Numbered from the stretch's first letter, positions 54,369 through 63,656 are shown. The stretch: DNA of 64,000 nucleotides from Candidatus Nitronereus thalassa (GCF_032191465.1 NZ_JAQOUE010000002.1:1-64000), one strand, 5' to 3'. Program-made: numbers and translations. Notes: a model not told the origin generated them from the letters alone.

Positions 54369-54737
54369 ATGAACCAAAATCGCACCATTTGCTATACGCT
54401 TCTACTGTTTTTCATGATGACCAGTATCGGCGCGACAAGTCCATCGTTCGTTCCATTAAAAACCGACTCAGGATCTCCGGCACAAAGGCTTAACCAGTCC
54501 GGGATTAAAGCGTATCAGGAAGGGGAATGGCAAAAAGCACAGGAGCATTTCCTTTCGGCGGGTCAAGAGGCCCCTCAGTCTGCTGTCGTTCATTACAATC
54601 TTGGCTTAACGTTACATAAAATTGAAGAGCACAAGGATGCCGCCCAACATTTTCAAAAAGCGGCAGATCTAGGAACGAATAATTCACACATACAAGAATC
54701 TCAAATTCTGAAGGATCATTTAGAGATGCTGAACTAA
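54369..54737 (+). CDS. Exported TPR-containing protein
   Basis: AAGGAGGAGG before ATG 54369 gives 122 residues. Signal peptide (LLLFFMMTSIGATSPSF). Two tetratricopeptide units follow: GIKAYQEGEWQKAQEHFLSAGQEAPQSAVVHYNLG and LTLHKIEEHKDAAQHFQKAADLGTNNSH. TPR repeats bind other proteins; the target is unknown. It may be co-regulated with the transketolase if the intervening hairpin is leaky. Confidence 0.78.
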   Translation: MNQNRTICYTLLLFFMMTSIGATSPSFVPLKTDSGSPAQRLNQSGIKAYQEGEWQKAQEHFLSAGQEAPQSAVVHYNLGLTLHKIEEHKDAAQHFQKAADLGTNNSHIQESQILKDHLEMLN

Positions 54738-55012
54738 CCAATTCTATTCCATGGATCTACTCACAAGACCAAGGTCTTCACCTGTCACTGTGAGTATTGG
54801 AATACGGATACGTGGCACCACTAGGGAAAAACAATTTACAGAGGGCCACGTGAAAACAGAGAGAAAACTTCCATGGGAAATTTTGTGGGGAAAGGAGGTC
54901 GTCCATGGTCTGGGAAAGGGCACCAACGTCTGTACAAACGGCCACAATTGATCGTGAACTTTGTACAAATTTCGCACATAAGTTCAATTAAACTTTTCGA
55001 ATGGAGGAAAAC

Positions 55013-56089
55013 ATGAACCGCGTATACTATCAACAACCAGCGATACACTATGCCATCGCTGTCAGTTTGGCGACAGTAATCGGAACCACTCTGATAGGCG
55101 CCACAACCTCAGCGTTGGCCTTATCGAAGCCCCTGGGAGGCCACATACAAGGGAAAAGCTACGTGGTAAGAGGAAAGCTTGTAAATGTCCAAGGGGATCA
55201 GTATTGGATTCGCAAATCCACAGGGGAAGATATCCGAATCAAAGTGACCGCCGATACGAATATGGTGTGTGAATCAAACCGTGAAATGCCTTCCAAAGCA
55301 ATTACCACAGGACGCACGGAGATGAAGCAAAAACCAAAAACAAAGGGATTTCGAATTGGAGATTGCCCTCCCGAACCCGGGCAATACGTGAAGGCCGAAA
55401 CGACTGATATCGGCACAGCCAGTTTTGTCAGGTCTTACGACGAGGGATCCATATTGAGACAGACTGAACGACTTGGTCTGCCTCAACAATATTCCGTATT
55501 TCCCGTCGTGCGAGGAGAATTACAGCAAGTGCCGGCCAACGATTTTGCAGTTCGAACCGAGGATGGCAAACAAATTGGCAATCTCAAGAAGGTGATTATT
55601 GACACACAGGTGGGAAATATCGTGTATGGTGTAGTTGCATTGGATCAGGTGGCGCTTCAATCTCATGGGATGGAACTTGCGAGGGGCAGTTTAATGGCCG
55701 CGCCATGGGATGGATTCACCGTTTCGGACAAAGGCAATAGTATTTTGATCAATGCAACATTTGACCAATTATCGAATATGCCTGCGTTTGGCAATGAAAT
55801 GTCCGTCTATGACGTACGTGCCTTTTGGGAACTGCACGATCCGACGTTAAAAAGCCCTGTGACTCCGGAATATCAAGGAGTCGATCGTGTAGCGAATTTG
55901 GATTTAGAAAGAGAACGGGCACGCTATGAATCTGCCAGGGATCGGTTTCTGGACACACAAACAAAGTTTGAAGACGACCGACAGGCAATGGAAAGGGCCC
56001 GCGAACGGTGGGAAGACGCCTTGCTTGACTACAGGACTGAAACGGGAAAAACGATTCAACAAGAACTGCAAAGTCAAATATTCCGTTAA
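55013..56089 (+). CDS. Exported protein with PRC-barrel and C-terminal coiled coil
   Basis: GGAGG before ATG 55013 gives 358 residues. N-terminal hydrophobic segment (AIAVSLATVIGTTLIGATTSALAL) is a signal. Residues 40-150 carry an OB-like region (VRGKLVNVQGDQYWIRKSTGEDIRIKVTADTNM). A PRC-barrel (about 175-240) follows: DFAVRTEDGKQIGNLKKVIIDTQVGNIVYGVVALDQV. The C-terminal third is helical and charged (NLDLERERARYESARDRFLDTQTKFEDDRQAMERARERW), reminiscent of the coiled coil in 29844-30551. A possible envelope stress protein; function unknown. Confidence 0.8.
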   Translation: MNRVYYQQPAIHYAIAVSLATVIGTTLIGATTSALALSKPLGGHIQGKSYVVRGKLVNVQGDQYWIRKSTGEDIRIKVTADTNMVCESNREMPSKAITTGRTEMKQKPKTKGFRIGDCPPEPGQYVKAETTDIGTASFVRSYDEGSILRQTERLGLPQQYSVFPVVRGELQQVPANDFAVRTEDGKQIGNLKKVIIDTQVGNIVYGVVALDQVALQSHGMELARGSLMAAPWDGFTVSDKGNSILINATFDQLSNMPAFGNEMSVYDVRAFWELHDPTLKSPVTPEYQGVDRVANLDLERERARYESARDRFLDTQTKFEDDRQAMERARERWEDALLDYRTETGKTIQQELQSQIFR

Positions 56090-56115
56090 AATTTCTTAAG
56101 TAGCTCATTCGCGTT

Positions 56116-56151
56116 GATGGCTGTGGCTGGATGTTTCTGGCCACGGCCATC
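56116..56151 (+). terminator. Hairpin after the PRC-barrel gene
   Basis: Arms GATGGCTGTGGC (56116-56127) and GCCACGGCCATC (56140-56151) pair with one G-U. No long T-run follows, so termination is uncertain. Confidence 0.5.
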
Positions 56152-56332
56152 TTCTGCATGGCTTTTGCTCAGTAAGAAGTCAATAAATCAAGCACCCACA
56201 AGACTACCGTCAACTGGCAGGTCCGTTTTCTTCGAGAGAGAAAAAGTCTGGGCGAGTTAAGATCACGTGTGATGGTCACGAATCTCAGTTCTACATGATG
56301 GGTTCTTTGGTGACACGAAAGGAGACTTCCTC

Positions 56333-56491
56333 ATGGTAAATGATCCACAGAAAAAGACCTGCGCGCATCCTTCATGCACATGTATTGTAGAACCTGGAAA
56401 AGAATTTTGCTCGAAGTTCTGCTCAGACTCTCGAAGCCCTCTGAGTTTATGTTCCTGTGAGCATGAATCATGCGCGGCACCTTCTGGATAA
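56333..56491 (+). CDS. Metallothionein-like cysteine-rich protein, 52 residues
   Basis: A short gene easily missed. AAAGGAG lies 8 bp before ATG 56333. The protein starts MVNDPQKKTCAHPSCTCIV and continues EPGKEFCSKFCSDS, then LCSCEHESCAA. Eight cysteines lie at 10, 15, 17, 26, 30, 40, 42 and 47, plus histidines at 12 and 44. The C-x-H-x2-C-x-C-I-V opening and the later CSCEHESC match the bacterial SmtA-type metallothionein pattern. The likely role is binding zinc, cadmium or copper ions in the cytosol. It lies between a PRC-barrel gene and a small membrane gene, in the stress-rich part of the window. Confidence 0.8.
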   Translation: MVNDPQKKTCAHPSCTCIVEPGKEFCSKFCSDSRSPLSLCSCEHESCAAPSG

Positions 56492-56557
56492 TTTAGACCC
56501 CCACCGTGATCGTCATTAATTTTTGTTGACTAATCGACATAAAGGACGGAAGCTCAT

Positions 56558-56944
56558 GTGAAGAGGAAGATGATAGCCATTTTTTTAGGTGTCATATTTA
56601 TCGTGGCTACCTGGTCATGGGTCAACGAAAGTGTTTATGCCAATGGAGCCTCTTCACCATTTTCGAATCAGACAGTCATTTTTCGTCTTGATGAAATGAA
56701 AACGGACCTCAATGGTCTCCGGCATGAGCTTCAAACGATGCAGAAGCAGTTGGAGGCTATGGAAAACAAACTGCAGAAAAGTACGAAACCCACACAAGGT
56801 AAGAGCGGAGATACGGTCACTCAACTCCAACAAGATGTATCTTCGATCCATTCCACGTTGACCAACCGGCTTTGGTTTGAAGTGGGGGGTTTCCTCATCC
56901 TGGCAAGTCTTTTAGGTTATGTTGGATTCAAAATGAGACCATGA
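56558..56944 (+). CDS. Small envelope protein with coiled coil and C-terminal helix
   Basis: 128 residues from GTG 56558 (AAAGGACGG upstream), or ATG 56570. An N-terminal hydrophobic segment (IAIFLGVIFIVATWSW) is a signal or anchor. A coiled coil (LDEMKTDLNGLRHELQTMQKQLEAMENKLQK) and a C-terminal membrane helix (VGGFLILASLLGYVGF) follow. Probably a membrane-anchored periplasmic protein. No family recognised. Confidence 0.7.
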   Translation: MKRKMIAIFLGVIFIVATWSWVNESVYANGASSPFSNQTVIFRLDEMKTDLNGLRHELQTMQKQLEAMENKLQKSTKPTQGKSGDTVTQLQQDVSSIHSTLTNRLWFEVGGFLILASLLGYVGFKMRP

Positions 56945-57093
56945 TCCAGTACCAATTGCGTGTTGGAGACACAACGTTGGCTTTACATTGAACATGAATC
57001 TGGCGTTTGAGGAGTAACTTTTGGGGGAGATCATCTTATTTGAATTCTGGGGCTCTATGGGTAACCGCATGCCACCTTTAATCTATACACATA

Positions 57094-58140
57094 ATGCTTG
57101 ATTCTGAAACATGGTCCCTTTCGTTCAGTATCGTTGTCTTTTCATTCGCCACGATCCTCATCGTGGGATTTGGCAGTTGGTTGGCAAAACTCGCTGACCA
57201 CTTGGCTGATCGCACCGGGTTGGGAGAGGCGCTAATGGGGGCCTTGTTTCTTGGAGCAGCCACATCCCTTCCTGAAATCACCACCACCACCACGGCCGCA
57301 ATCACCGACCATGCAGACTTAGCCATCAGCACGGCGTTGGGAGGGATTGCCGCCCAGACCGTATTTTTGTCACTGGCGGATATGACCTATAAGCGGGCAA
57401 ATCTTGAACATGCTGCGGCATCAATGGCAAATATCATGCAAGGCCTACTGGCTATTGCTTTACTGACCACCACTATTCTGGCTTTTGGTACCAGTCACAT
57501 CCATTGGTTTGGGATTCATCCGGCGACACCGTTTATGATTGGCGCGTACCTGTATGGGCTTCATCTTGTGTATAAAACCCAGGCCTACCCCATGTGGAAA
57601 CCCCAAAAAACGTCAGAAACAAAAACCGATGTCCCCGACCCGTCTATCGAGGGTCCGTCATCTCTACTCTGGCTCTGGGCTCTATTGCTGTTCGTGTGTC
57701 TCATCGTGGGAATCGCTGGATGGCTTATTGCCAAATCCGGCATTGCGATTGCGACACATACCGGCCTGTCGGAGACCATCATTGGGGTGGTACTTGTGTC
57801 GATCTCCACATCGTTTCCTGAATTGGTGACGGCACTCGCTGCCGTTCGGCACGGAGCCCTCACCTTAGCGGTAGGCGGGATATTAGGCGGCAATGCGTTT
57901 GACACCCTTTTGGTGGCGTGGTCCGACTTGGTGTATCAATCCGGGACCATTTATGAGGCTATCTCACATCAACAAGTTTTTCTGATGGCATTGACGATTC
58001 TCATGACCGTCATTCTGATTATGGGATTAGTGCGACGGGAAAAAAGTGGCATTGGAAATATCGGGTTCGAAAGCTTCTTGATCTTGGTGCTGTATGTTGG
58101 GGCCATTGTTTATCTTTTTGCGTTTGAACAATCCTTGTAA
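57094..58140 (+). CDS. Sodium/calcium exchanger-type (CaCA) cation antiporter
   Basis: 348 residues with about 10 helices and two alpha repeats: LGEALMGALFLGAATSLPEITTTTTAAI in the first half and TGLSETIIGVVLVSISTSFPELVTALAAVRHGALTLAVGGILGGNAFDT in the second. The conserved Glu and the SxxT-type Pro segments line the ion pathway. Members exchange calcium or other divalent cations for sodium or protons. It has no clear ribosome site and is followed 75 bp on by MgtE, consistent with joint cation homeostasis. Confidence 0.87.
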   Translation: MLDSETWSLSFSIVVFSFATILIVGFGSWLAKLADHLADRTGLGEALMGALFLGAATSLPEITTTTTAAITDHADLAISTALGGIAAQTVFLSLADMTYKRANLEHAAASMANIMQGLLAIALLTTTILAFGTSHIHWFGIHPATPFMIGAYLYGLHLVYKTQAYPMWKPQKTSETKTDVPDPSIEGPSSLLWLWALLLFVCLIVGIAGWLIAKSGIAIATHTGLSETIIGVVLVSISTSFPELVTALAAVRHGALTLAVGGILGGNAFDTLLVAWSDLVYQSGTIYEAISHQQVFLMALTILMTVILIMGLVRREKSGIGNIGFESFLILVLYVGAIVYLFAFEQSL

Positions 58141-58214
58141 CTAATTTTCAACGTAACAATCTAACAATTAGACATTGTTCATGGTGTCATGGATTTGGCT
58201 GAAGGAGCATTCAT

Positions 58215-59558
58215 ATGGGCGCACCCATTGAAGAATTGATTGATCAACAACAATGGGAGAAACTGCAAAAGCAGATTGAAGCGCAACCAGCGCCAGAAGT
58301 CGCTGATGCCCTCGTGACCCTGCCTCAAGATCGTCAAGCATTGTTTTTCAATGTCTTGTCGCCTTCACAATCTGCTGAGGTCTTTTCTTATTTAATGCCT
58401 GAAGTACAGGAACCGTTACTCAAGGCCTTGCCAGATGACAAAGTACGTGTCTTGTTAGCAAAGCTGCCACCAGATGATCGCACGAAAGTTCTTGAGGGAT
58501 TATCTCACCATACGATTTCGAAACTTCTGACATTACTCAACCACCAGGATCTCCAAGAAGCTCAACAGCTTCTACACTATCCCAAAGAAAGCGTCGGCCG
58601 ACTCATGACTCCGGATTTCGTCTCCGTAATGCCTGATTGGACAATAGGGAGCGCGTTTGACCATATACGAAAAGAAGGGAAAGAATCGGAAACAATAGCC
58701 GTAATTTATGTCAGAGATACACATTGGAAACTCCTTGACGCACTGAACCTTGAACAATTGGTGTTGGCGAGTCCATCGCAGACTATTTCCAAAATTATGG
58801 ACTCCTCGTGTGTAGCGCTTCATCCCGAAGACGATCAGGAAAAGGCCGTGCGAACAATACAAAAACATGATTTGGTTGCTCTTCCGGTTATCGATGCATC
58901 TGGAAACTTACTGGGAATTGTCACGGCAGACGATGTGCTTGACGTGGCCGAAGAGGAAGCCACCGAAGATATGCAAAAAGGCGCTGCGGTCGAGCCTCTC
59001 AAAACCCGTTATCGTGACTCATCGGTCTGGGGATTGTATCGAAAACGAATCCCATGGCTTGGCGGGTTGGTGTTAGTGAATCTCGTTGCTTCGGGAGTGA
59101 TTGCGTTCTATGAAGAGACCCTCGCCTCGGCCCTGGCCTTAGCGTTCTTTATTCCCGTGCTCATGGGTAGTGGAGGAAATACGGGAACTCAGGCCGCGAC
59201 GCTGATGGTTCGGGCATTGGCCACGGAAAACTTCACAGGCGCGCAATGGATGAAAACTTTGTTGAAAGAAATTGGAGTCGGAAGCCTTTTGGGCATCACC
59301 ATGGGGCTCGGCATTGCGGTGTTGGGTATTGCCAGGAATGACTGGGCTCTTGGGATGACGGTAGGACTCGCGATGGGGGCAATTGTGCTGCTTTCCAATA
59401 TCATTGGGGTACTGTTCCCGATTGTGTTGAATTATTTTCGCGTTGACCCCGCTGTCGCCAGTAGTCCCATGGTGACCTCAACTGCAGACGTCACGAGTCT
59501 TGCCCTTTATTTTGCCATTGCGACGTTCGTATTAACGAATGCACCAGGGGGAATGTAA
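58215..59558 (+). CDS. mgtE: MgtE-type magnesium channel
   Basis: 447 residues, AAGGAGC before ATG. N-terminal domain (about 1-125) with the helical LLKALPDDKVRVLLAKLPPDDRTKVLEGL; two CBS units (about 130-255), with ALPVIDASGNLLGIVTADDVLDVAEEEATEDM; and five membrane helices at the end with VASGVIAFYEETLASALALAFFIPVLMGSGGNTGTQAATLMVRALA, the hallmark pore segment. The channel opens when internal magnesium is low. Nothing unusual. Confidence 0.93.
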   Translation: MGAPIEELIDQQQWEKLQKQIEAQPAPEVADALVTLPQDRQALFFNVLSPSQSAEVFSYLMPEVQEPLLKALPDDKVRVLLAKLPPDDRTKVLEGLSHHTISKLLTLLNHQDLQEAQQLLHYPKESVGRLMTPDFVSVMPDWTIGSAFDHIRKEGKESETIAVIYVRDTHWKLLDALNLEQLVLASPSQTISKIMDSSCVALHPEDDQEKAVRTIQKHDLVALPVIDASGNLLGIVTADDVLDVAEEEATEDMQKGAAVEPLKTRYRDSSVWGLYRKRIPWLGGLVLVNLVASGVIAFYEETLASALALAFFIPVLMGSGGNTGTQAATLMVRALATENFTGAQWMKTLLKEIGVGSLLGITMGLGIAVLGIARNDWALGMTVGLAMGAIVLLSNIIGVLFPIVLNYFRVDPAVASSPMVTSTADVTSLALYFAIATFVLTNAPGGM

Positions 59559-59587
59559 CTGCCTTTCAGATACTGTTCTGCAATTGA

Positions 59588-59764
59588 CTAAGGGTGCCAA
59601 AAGACCAGCAAATAATACCCACCCCAAATACAAAGCCCAACACTGACGACGATAAGCCACCAGGGAATTTTGCCAGGTTTTTCCCTGACTCCGGCTGACA
59701 CATATTCATATTCTCCATCATGGGACGAAGGTATCTGTTGCTTGTCTGCCTCGTTGTTGTTCAT
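59588..59764 (-). CDS. Small membrane protein coupled to the cbb3 oxidase, CcoQ/CcoP-N-like
   Basis: 58 residues that overlap the oxidase stop codon (ATGA at 59764-59761), a sign of translational coupling. Sequence: polar start (MNNNEADKQQIPSSHDGEYEYV), KPGKIPWWLIVVSVGLCIWGGYYLLVFWHP at the end. One membrane helix rich in aromatic residues, similar in style to the single helix at the N-terminus of CcoP or to CcoQ. A subunit or assembly factor of the oxidase is inferred. It is too short for ordinary gene callers and was read from the sequence. Confidence 0.7.
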   Translation of the reverse strand: MNNNEADKQQIPSSHDGEYEYVSAGVREKPGKIPWWLIVVSVGLCIWGGYYLLVFWHP

Positions 59765-62673
59765 AAAGCATGCTCTTCTTTTTGCGTTGAGTCCTCTTGT
59801 TCTCCTGTCTTCATCGTCTGTATTGACGACATAGGCTGTGATTCAGGGAGTATCACGACATCATCTTCTAATTTTCCATTGTTGGCAGAAGTAGAAAGGG
59901 AAGCCCAAATGCGCCTTCTCGCATCTTCTACTTTTTCAGTTGGCAAGTCAGAGGCCAGGAGAGTTTTCATTTGGGCATTCACCCGAAGGGATTGCACAAA
60001 ATGAACAATCTTCCACACTTGTTTGACAGAAAGCTGTTCTTGAAAAGCGGGCATAGGATCTCCGCCAACTCCTGTCATAATTGTCGTAAACAGGTGCTGG
60101 CTGTCATGTCCTAATTTCACACCACCCGGCTCTCCTGCGGGCAACACAAAGTTGGCTGGCTGAATAGGGCTCCCCCACACATCATTGACCTGTCCTGCTA
60201 AAATGCCGTCACCCAATCCCTTAGCTCCATGACAGAGCTTGCAATGCGTGTCGAAGAGCGTGGCCCCTTCTTGAAGAGACGTTGCAGTTACGGGTGGTTC
60301 AAGAGGCACCGTAATCGGCGATGGAACTTTTTCGTTTTCCCAACGATCTGAAAATGATTTGATATAGTGGATGACCGCCCACCGTTCTCGTTCCGGCAAC
60401 GAATACCAGGGAGGCATGGCCGTACCCCACAGCCCATGCGTGATTGTGACAAAAAGATCGGCGTCGGTTGGTAATGAATTTTGACCTGCGGTCGAATGAA
60501 ATTTGAACATCCCCCGTGTGAAGTCTCTTGGTTTCGGGTTCAGAAATTTGGCTGCTGGTCCCTTGCCGTCACCCTTCTCACCATGACACCCTATGCACCG
60601 GAGTTCATAGACTCGACGGCCTAAATTGAAAAGGTCGGCCTGGCCTTGTGGACTCGATTGCAACGCCGCGCCTTTGACGAGTCGCGTGGACACAAACCCT
60701 TCCCGCCAATCGCCGATAGAGGTGCCCAAGCGTTGGATATAGGTCAGGAGTGCCTTGCCGTCTTCATTCAGTACAAACGATGAATCTTCGCCCTCCGTAA
60801 ACAACCAGGGAAATTTTGGCATAATTGAATTCGGAACAACTTCCCGAGGATTCCAATGGTGAGCGATATGCCAATCATCACCATATTTTCGTCCAACTCG
60901 TGTCAAATCCGGACCAATGCGTCGTGTACTGAATAGATGGGGCCGATCATGCGCATATTCTCCTGCCTGAGAAACCGGACCCCACCGAAATCTTTCTCCG
61001 GTAACCGGACGGATGTATTGAGAGTGGCAATACCAACAGCCTTCTCGAATATACACCTCCCGACCGCGTTGTTCCTCAGGAGAATACGTCGCCACTTGTA
61101 CCGTCGATTCCGTCACGACATTTTGGACAGTGGTCTCTCGTGTTTCAGCCATCAGTAAGGGAATAATGCCCTGAGTCAACACCGCAAGAGAGAAAAAACC
61201 AATGCCTGCGGCCACGACAATCGTTGATGGGGTTTCTAACCAATTTGGCTTGGTGTACGGTCGAACAGGATGTTCCGATTCCGGGGCAATGTGGGTCTGG
61301 GTTTCTTCGAGCGCAACACCCTTTCGTGCGGTCTGATAAAAATTAATCACCATCAAGGCCAGAGCAATATCCATGGCCAAGCCACCAAGTGTTCGGGACA
61401 CCCACCACGGTTTCATTTCTTCCATCGAGTCCACAAAATTCGCCCCATACTCCAGCATAGACCCTTGGATGAACCCTTGTGCAGTCAGCCCCACTGCCAT
61501 GATTGTAAATCCCACAATGGTCAGCCAAAGATGCCAACTGGCGAGTTTGGCGCTCCATAATTGACGACCGGTGACGCGAGGCCACACGTAATAGAGTCCG
61601 CCCACGACCCACGTGACCATGGACCCGAACACGGTTAAATGTGAATGGGCAATGACAAAATCATTGAAATGCGTGAGCTCCTGAAGACGGCGTAGCGCTT
61701 CGACTGACCCTTGAAAACATCCGAGCAAATAGTACACGGCCCCAAGCATCAAAAATTTCCCGGCATAGTGATCAGCCTGATTTCCGCCAAGAACCGTTCC
61801 CCATTGTCCTTTGATTGTTCCGAAAAAGTTGACCGTGACTGTCCAGACCGGAATGATAAGCATCATGCTCGTGACAATGGAAATAGTTTGCGTCCAGTAC
61901 GGAATGGGACTGAACAAATAATGATGCGTGCCCACAAAGGGGTAGAATAATGCAAGAGACCAAAACCCGAGTAACGATAGCTTATGACTAAAAAGCGGTT
62001 GTTTAGTACTCAACGGCAGGAAGTAGTAAATGATGGCTAAGCCAGCAGGTGTAAGCCACAGCCCGACAATATAATGGATATACAAACCGTGCATGGCCGC
62101 GCTGTTGACCCCGGTAATTTCGTCGCTATACGGCAGAACAACATTTCCCAAGATCAGGTTGAACAGCGTCCACACCAAAGCAGCAGTGGCATACCACAGC
62201 GAGACATAAAAACGTGGTTCTTTTCGACGGAACACAGTTCCGAGAATTTGAATGCCGATACACGCAAAGATAAAGAATCGTAACAGATTCAACGGCCATT
62301 CGAATTCTGCTGCTTCTAAACCAAGGTTATATCCCAATAAAAGGGAAGCGCTTCCAAAGACAAGAAAGGCATTCCACAACCAGAGAAGCCAAAACCCCCA
62401 GGCTTCTTTGTAGAGTCTGACCCCGCAGAGTCTGGGAACCGCATAATACAGGAGGGCGATGAACGAAGTGGAAAACGAGCCAAAGATGACGCCATTGACA
62501 TGAACCGGTCGTAGCCGTCCGAAGGTAAACCATGAGGTCTCACTCAAAAAATTCGGATTATGAAATTTGATGGAAACGAGGATCCCGACAATGGGAAACA
62601 CCGTCAGCCAAATGAGAGCCCACCACCCCCATAGTCTGACTAACGGCTTACTCACAAGGGCTGAAGTGCTCAT
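59761..62673 (-). CDS. cbb3-type cytochrome c oxidase, CcoN-CcoO-CcoP fusion
   Basis: 970 residues in one frame. Residues 1-480 are CcoN: heme and copper ligands in RPVHVNGVIFGSF, HYIVGLWLTPAG, GTHHYLFSPIPYW and HSHLTVFGSMVTWVVGGLYYVWPR. Residues about 490-680 are CcoO with a heme c site CWYCH (546-550) and RRIGPDLTRVGRKYG. Then two cytochrome c domains: CIGCH (693-697), with FKFHSTAG and GTAMPPWYSL, and CKLCH (811-815), with GDPMPAFQEQL. These replace CcoP. The enzyme reduces oxygen and pumps protons with high affinity. Fusion of all three subunits is unusual. Upstream is 62676-63230. Confidence 0.9.
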   Translation of the reverse strand: MSTSALVSKPLVRLWGWWALIWLTVFPIVGILVSIKFHNPNFLSETSWFTFGRLRPVHVNGVIFGSFSTSFIALLYYAVPRLCGVRLYKEAWGFWLLWLWNAFLVFGSASLLLGYNLGLEAAEFEWPLNLLRFFIFACIGIQILGTVFRRKEPRFYVSLWYATAALVWTLFNLILGNVVLPYSDEITGVNSAAMHGLYIHYIVGLWLTPAGLAIIYYFLPLSTKQPLFSHKLSLLGFWSLALFYPFVGTHHYLFSPIPYWTQTISIVTSMMLIIPVWTVTVNFFGTIKGQWGTVLGGNQADHYAGKFLMLGAVYYLLGCFQGSVEALRRLQELTHFNDFVIAHSHLTVFGSMVTWVVGGLYYVWPRVTGRQLWSAKLASWHLWLTIVGFTIMAVGLTAQGFIQGSMLEYGANFVDSMEEMKPWWVSRTLGGLAMDIALALMVINFYQTARKGVALEETQTHIAPESEHPVRPYTKPNWLETPSTIVVAAGIGFFSLAVLTQGIIPLLMAETRETTVQNVVTESTVQVATYSPEEQRGREVYIREGCWYCHSQYIRPVTGERFRWGPVSQAGEYAHDRPHLFSTRRIGPDLTRVGRKYGDDWHIAHHWNPREVVPNSIMPKFPWLFTEGEDSSFVLNEDGKALLTYIQRLGTSIGDWREGFVSTRLVKGAALQSSPQGQADLFNLGRRVYELRCIGCHGEKGDGKGPAAKFLNPKPRDFTRGMFKFHSTAGQNSLPTDADLFVTITHGLWGTAMPPWYSLPERERWAVIHYIKSFSDRWENEKVPSPITVPLEPPVTATSLQEGATLFDTHCKLCHGAKGLGDGILAGQVNDVWGSPIQPANFVLPAGEPGGVKLGHDSQHLFTTIMTGVGGDPMPAFQEQLSVKQVWKIVHFVQSLRVNAQMKTLLASDLPTEKVEDARRRIWASLSTSANNGKLEDDVVILPESQPMSSIQTMKTGEQEDSTQKEEHAL

Positions 62674-62675
62674 GG

Positions 62676-63230
62676 TTATGGCGCTTTCTGATATTTCTGC
62701 TTAATGTCTGCGATGACATTCGTTCCGCATTCAGAACAATACCCATGCGAAAATCTTGCTTGCGACCGCTGAGAAATATACGACTCTAACTGTTGCCAAT
62801 TCCCACCTTCATCTCGAATTTTTTTGCAAGACATACAAATGGGGAGTACACCTTCCAGCATTTGAATTCTTTTGAAAGCTTCTTCTCGCTGGTCTCGGAA
62901 CTTGTTTTGATAATAAGCCAACGTGGCGGTTACCCAAATGGCAAACAATGCCAGACCGCGGTTAGCCAAACCTTTCCAATACACGGGATCAGATTGAGGT
63001 GAATAGACGAAACCGCCTATTGTCAGGAACGAACACATTAAACCTATCGCAAATACAGAAGATCGTACTGGAAGAAAGGCAGCAAGCAGAACCGGAAGAA
63101 CATAAGGAACGCCACCCGCCACCCCTATCGGCATCCATAAATCAGCAAAAAAGGTTGCAATCATCAAGACTATACACAGAGGCAGCAACCACCAGAAACC
63201 CTTTGACGAATGGTTGTGGGACAAGTGCAT
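62676..63230 (-). CDS. Membrane protein with CxxC metal or redox tail
   Basis: 184 residues; only 2 bp separate its stop from the oxidase start, so the two are one operon. Four membrane helices (WWLLPLCIVLMIATFFADLW, GVPYVLPVLLAAFLPV and so on). The cytosolic tail reads LPICMSCKKIRDEGGNWQQLESYI, then ARFSHGYCSECGTN, a C-x2-C...C-x2-C pattern typical of the C-terminal domain attached to many bacterial sensor proteins. It is a candidate redox or metal sensor, or an oxidase assembly factor. The start has no strong ribosome site. Confidence 0.75.
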   Translation of the reverse strand: MHLSHNHSSKGFWWLLPLCIVLMIATFFADLWMPIGVAGGVPYVLPVLLAAFLPVRSSVFAIGLMCSFLTIGGFVYSPQSDPVYWKGLANRGLALFAIWVTATLAYYQNKFRDQREEAFKRIQMLEGVLPICMSCKKIRDEGGNWQQLESYISQRSQARFSHGYCSECGTNVIADIKQKYQKAP

Positions 63231-63368
63231 ATAAATCCCAAGTATACGGTATTATCCAATATTATTCGACTTGACATTCCAGGCAACCAAAGCCCTATCT
63301 TTTTAAAACAATGAACCCGCGTACCTTATTACGTCAGACCACGGAACAACGAACGGTTGCATACTTTA

Positions 63369-63656
63369 CTAACCTGCGGAGGTTGCCATAACAGATTTGA
63401 TTCGGGCACGTCCCTTTTTGACTGCAGGAAATTTAGATTGGCGGTTATGAAGGATCGCGGGATCGATGACTTCCCCACATTGAAAGCACCGCAATCCCCA
63501 GAAACCATTTTCCCCAGTCCCATCCAAAAGATCGAAGCAATACTCATGAGTAAGTAGCCCCTCACATCGAGGACATGGTTGCCCTCGCGATACGTCACGA
63601 GATCGCAACGGAGAGGTGGACTCATGCACAGTCATTGGAATTTTGAATTGAGCCAT
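63369..63656 (-). CDS. Small zinc-ribbon protein
   Basis: 95 residues, AAAGGAG before ATG. Zinc ribbon with CPRCEGLL and LRCFQCGEVID (two CxxC knuckles about 30 residues apart), then a basic tail (FPAVKKGRARIKSVM). No membrane helix. A nucleic-acid- or protein-binding role is expected. A consensus CCAGGGTTTTT-type promoter lies at 63741-63786 with a leader of about 78 nt. Confidence 0.8.
   Translation of the reverse strand: MAQFKIPMTVHESTSPLRSRDVSRGQPCPRCEGLLTHEYCFDLLDGTGENGFWGLRCFQCGEVIDPAILHNRQSKFPAVKKGRARIKSVMATSAG

Noticed and set aside
54744-54987. Overlapping short ORFs on both strands after the TPR gene
   Set aside because: None has a ribosome site or protein-like composition; treated as intergenic.
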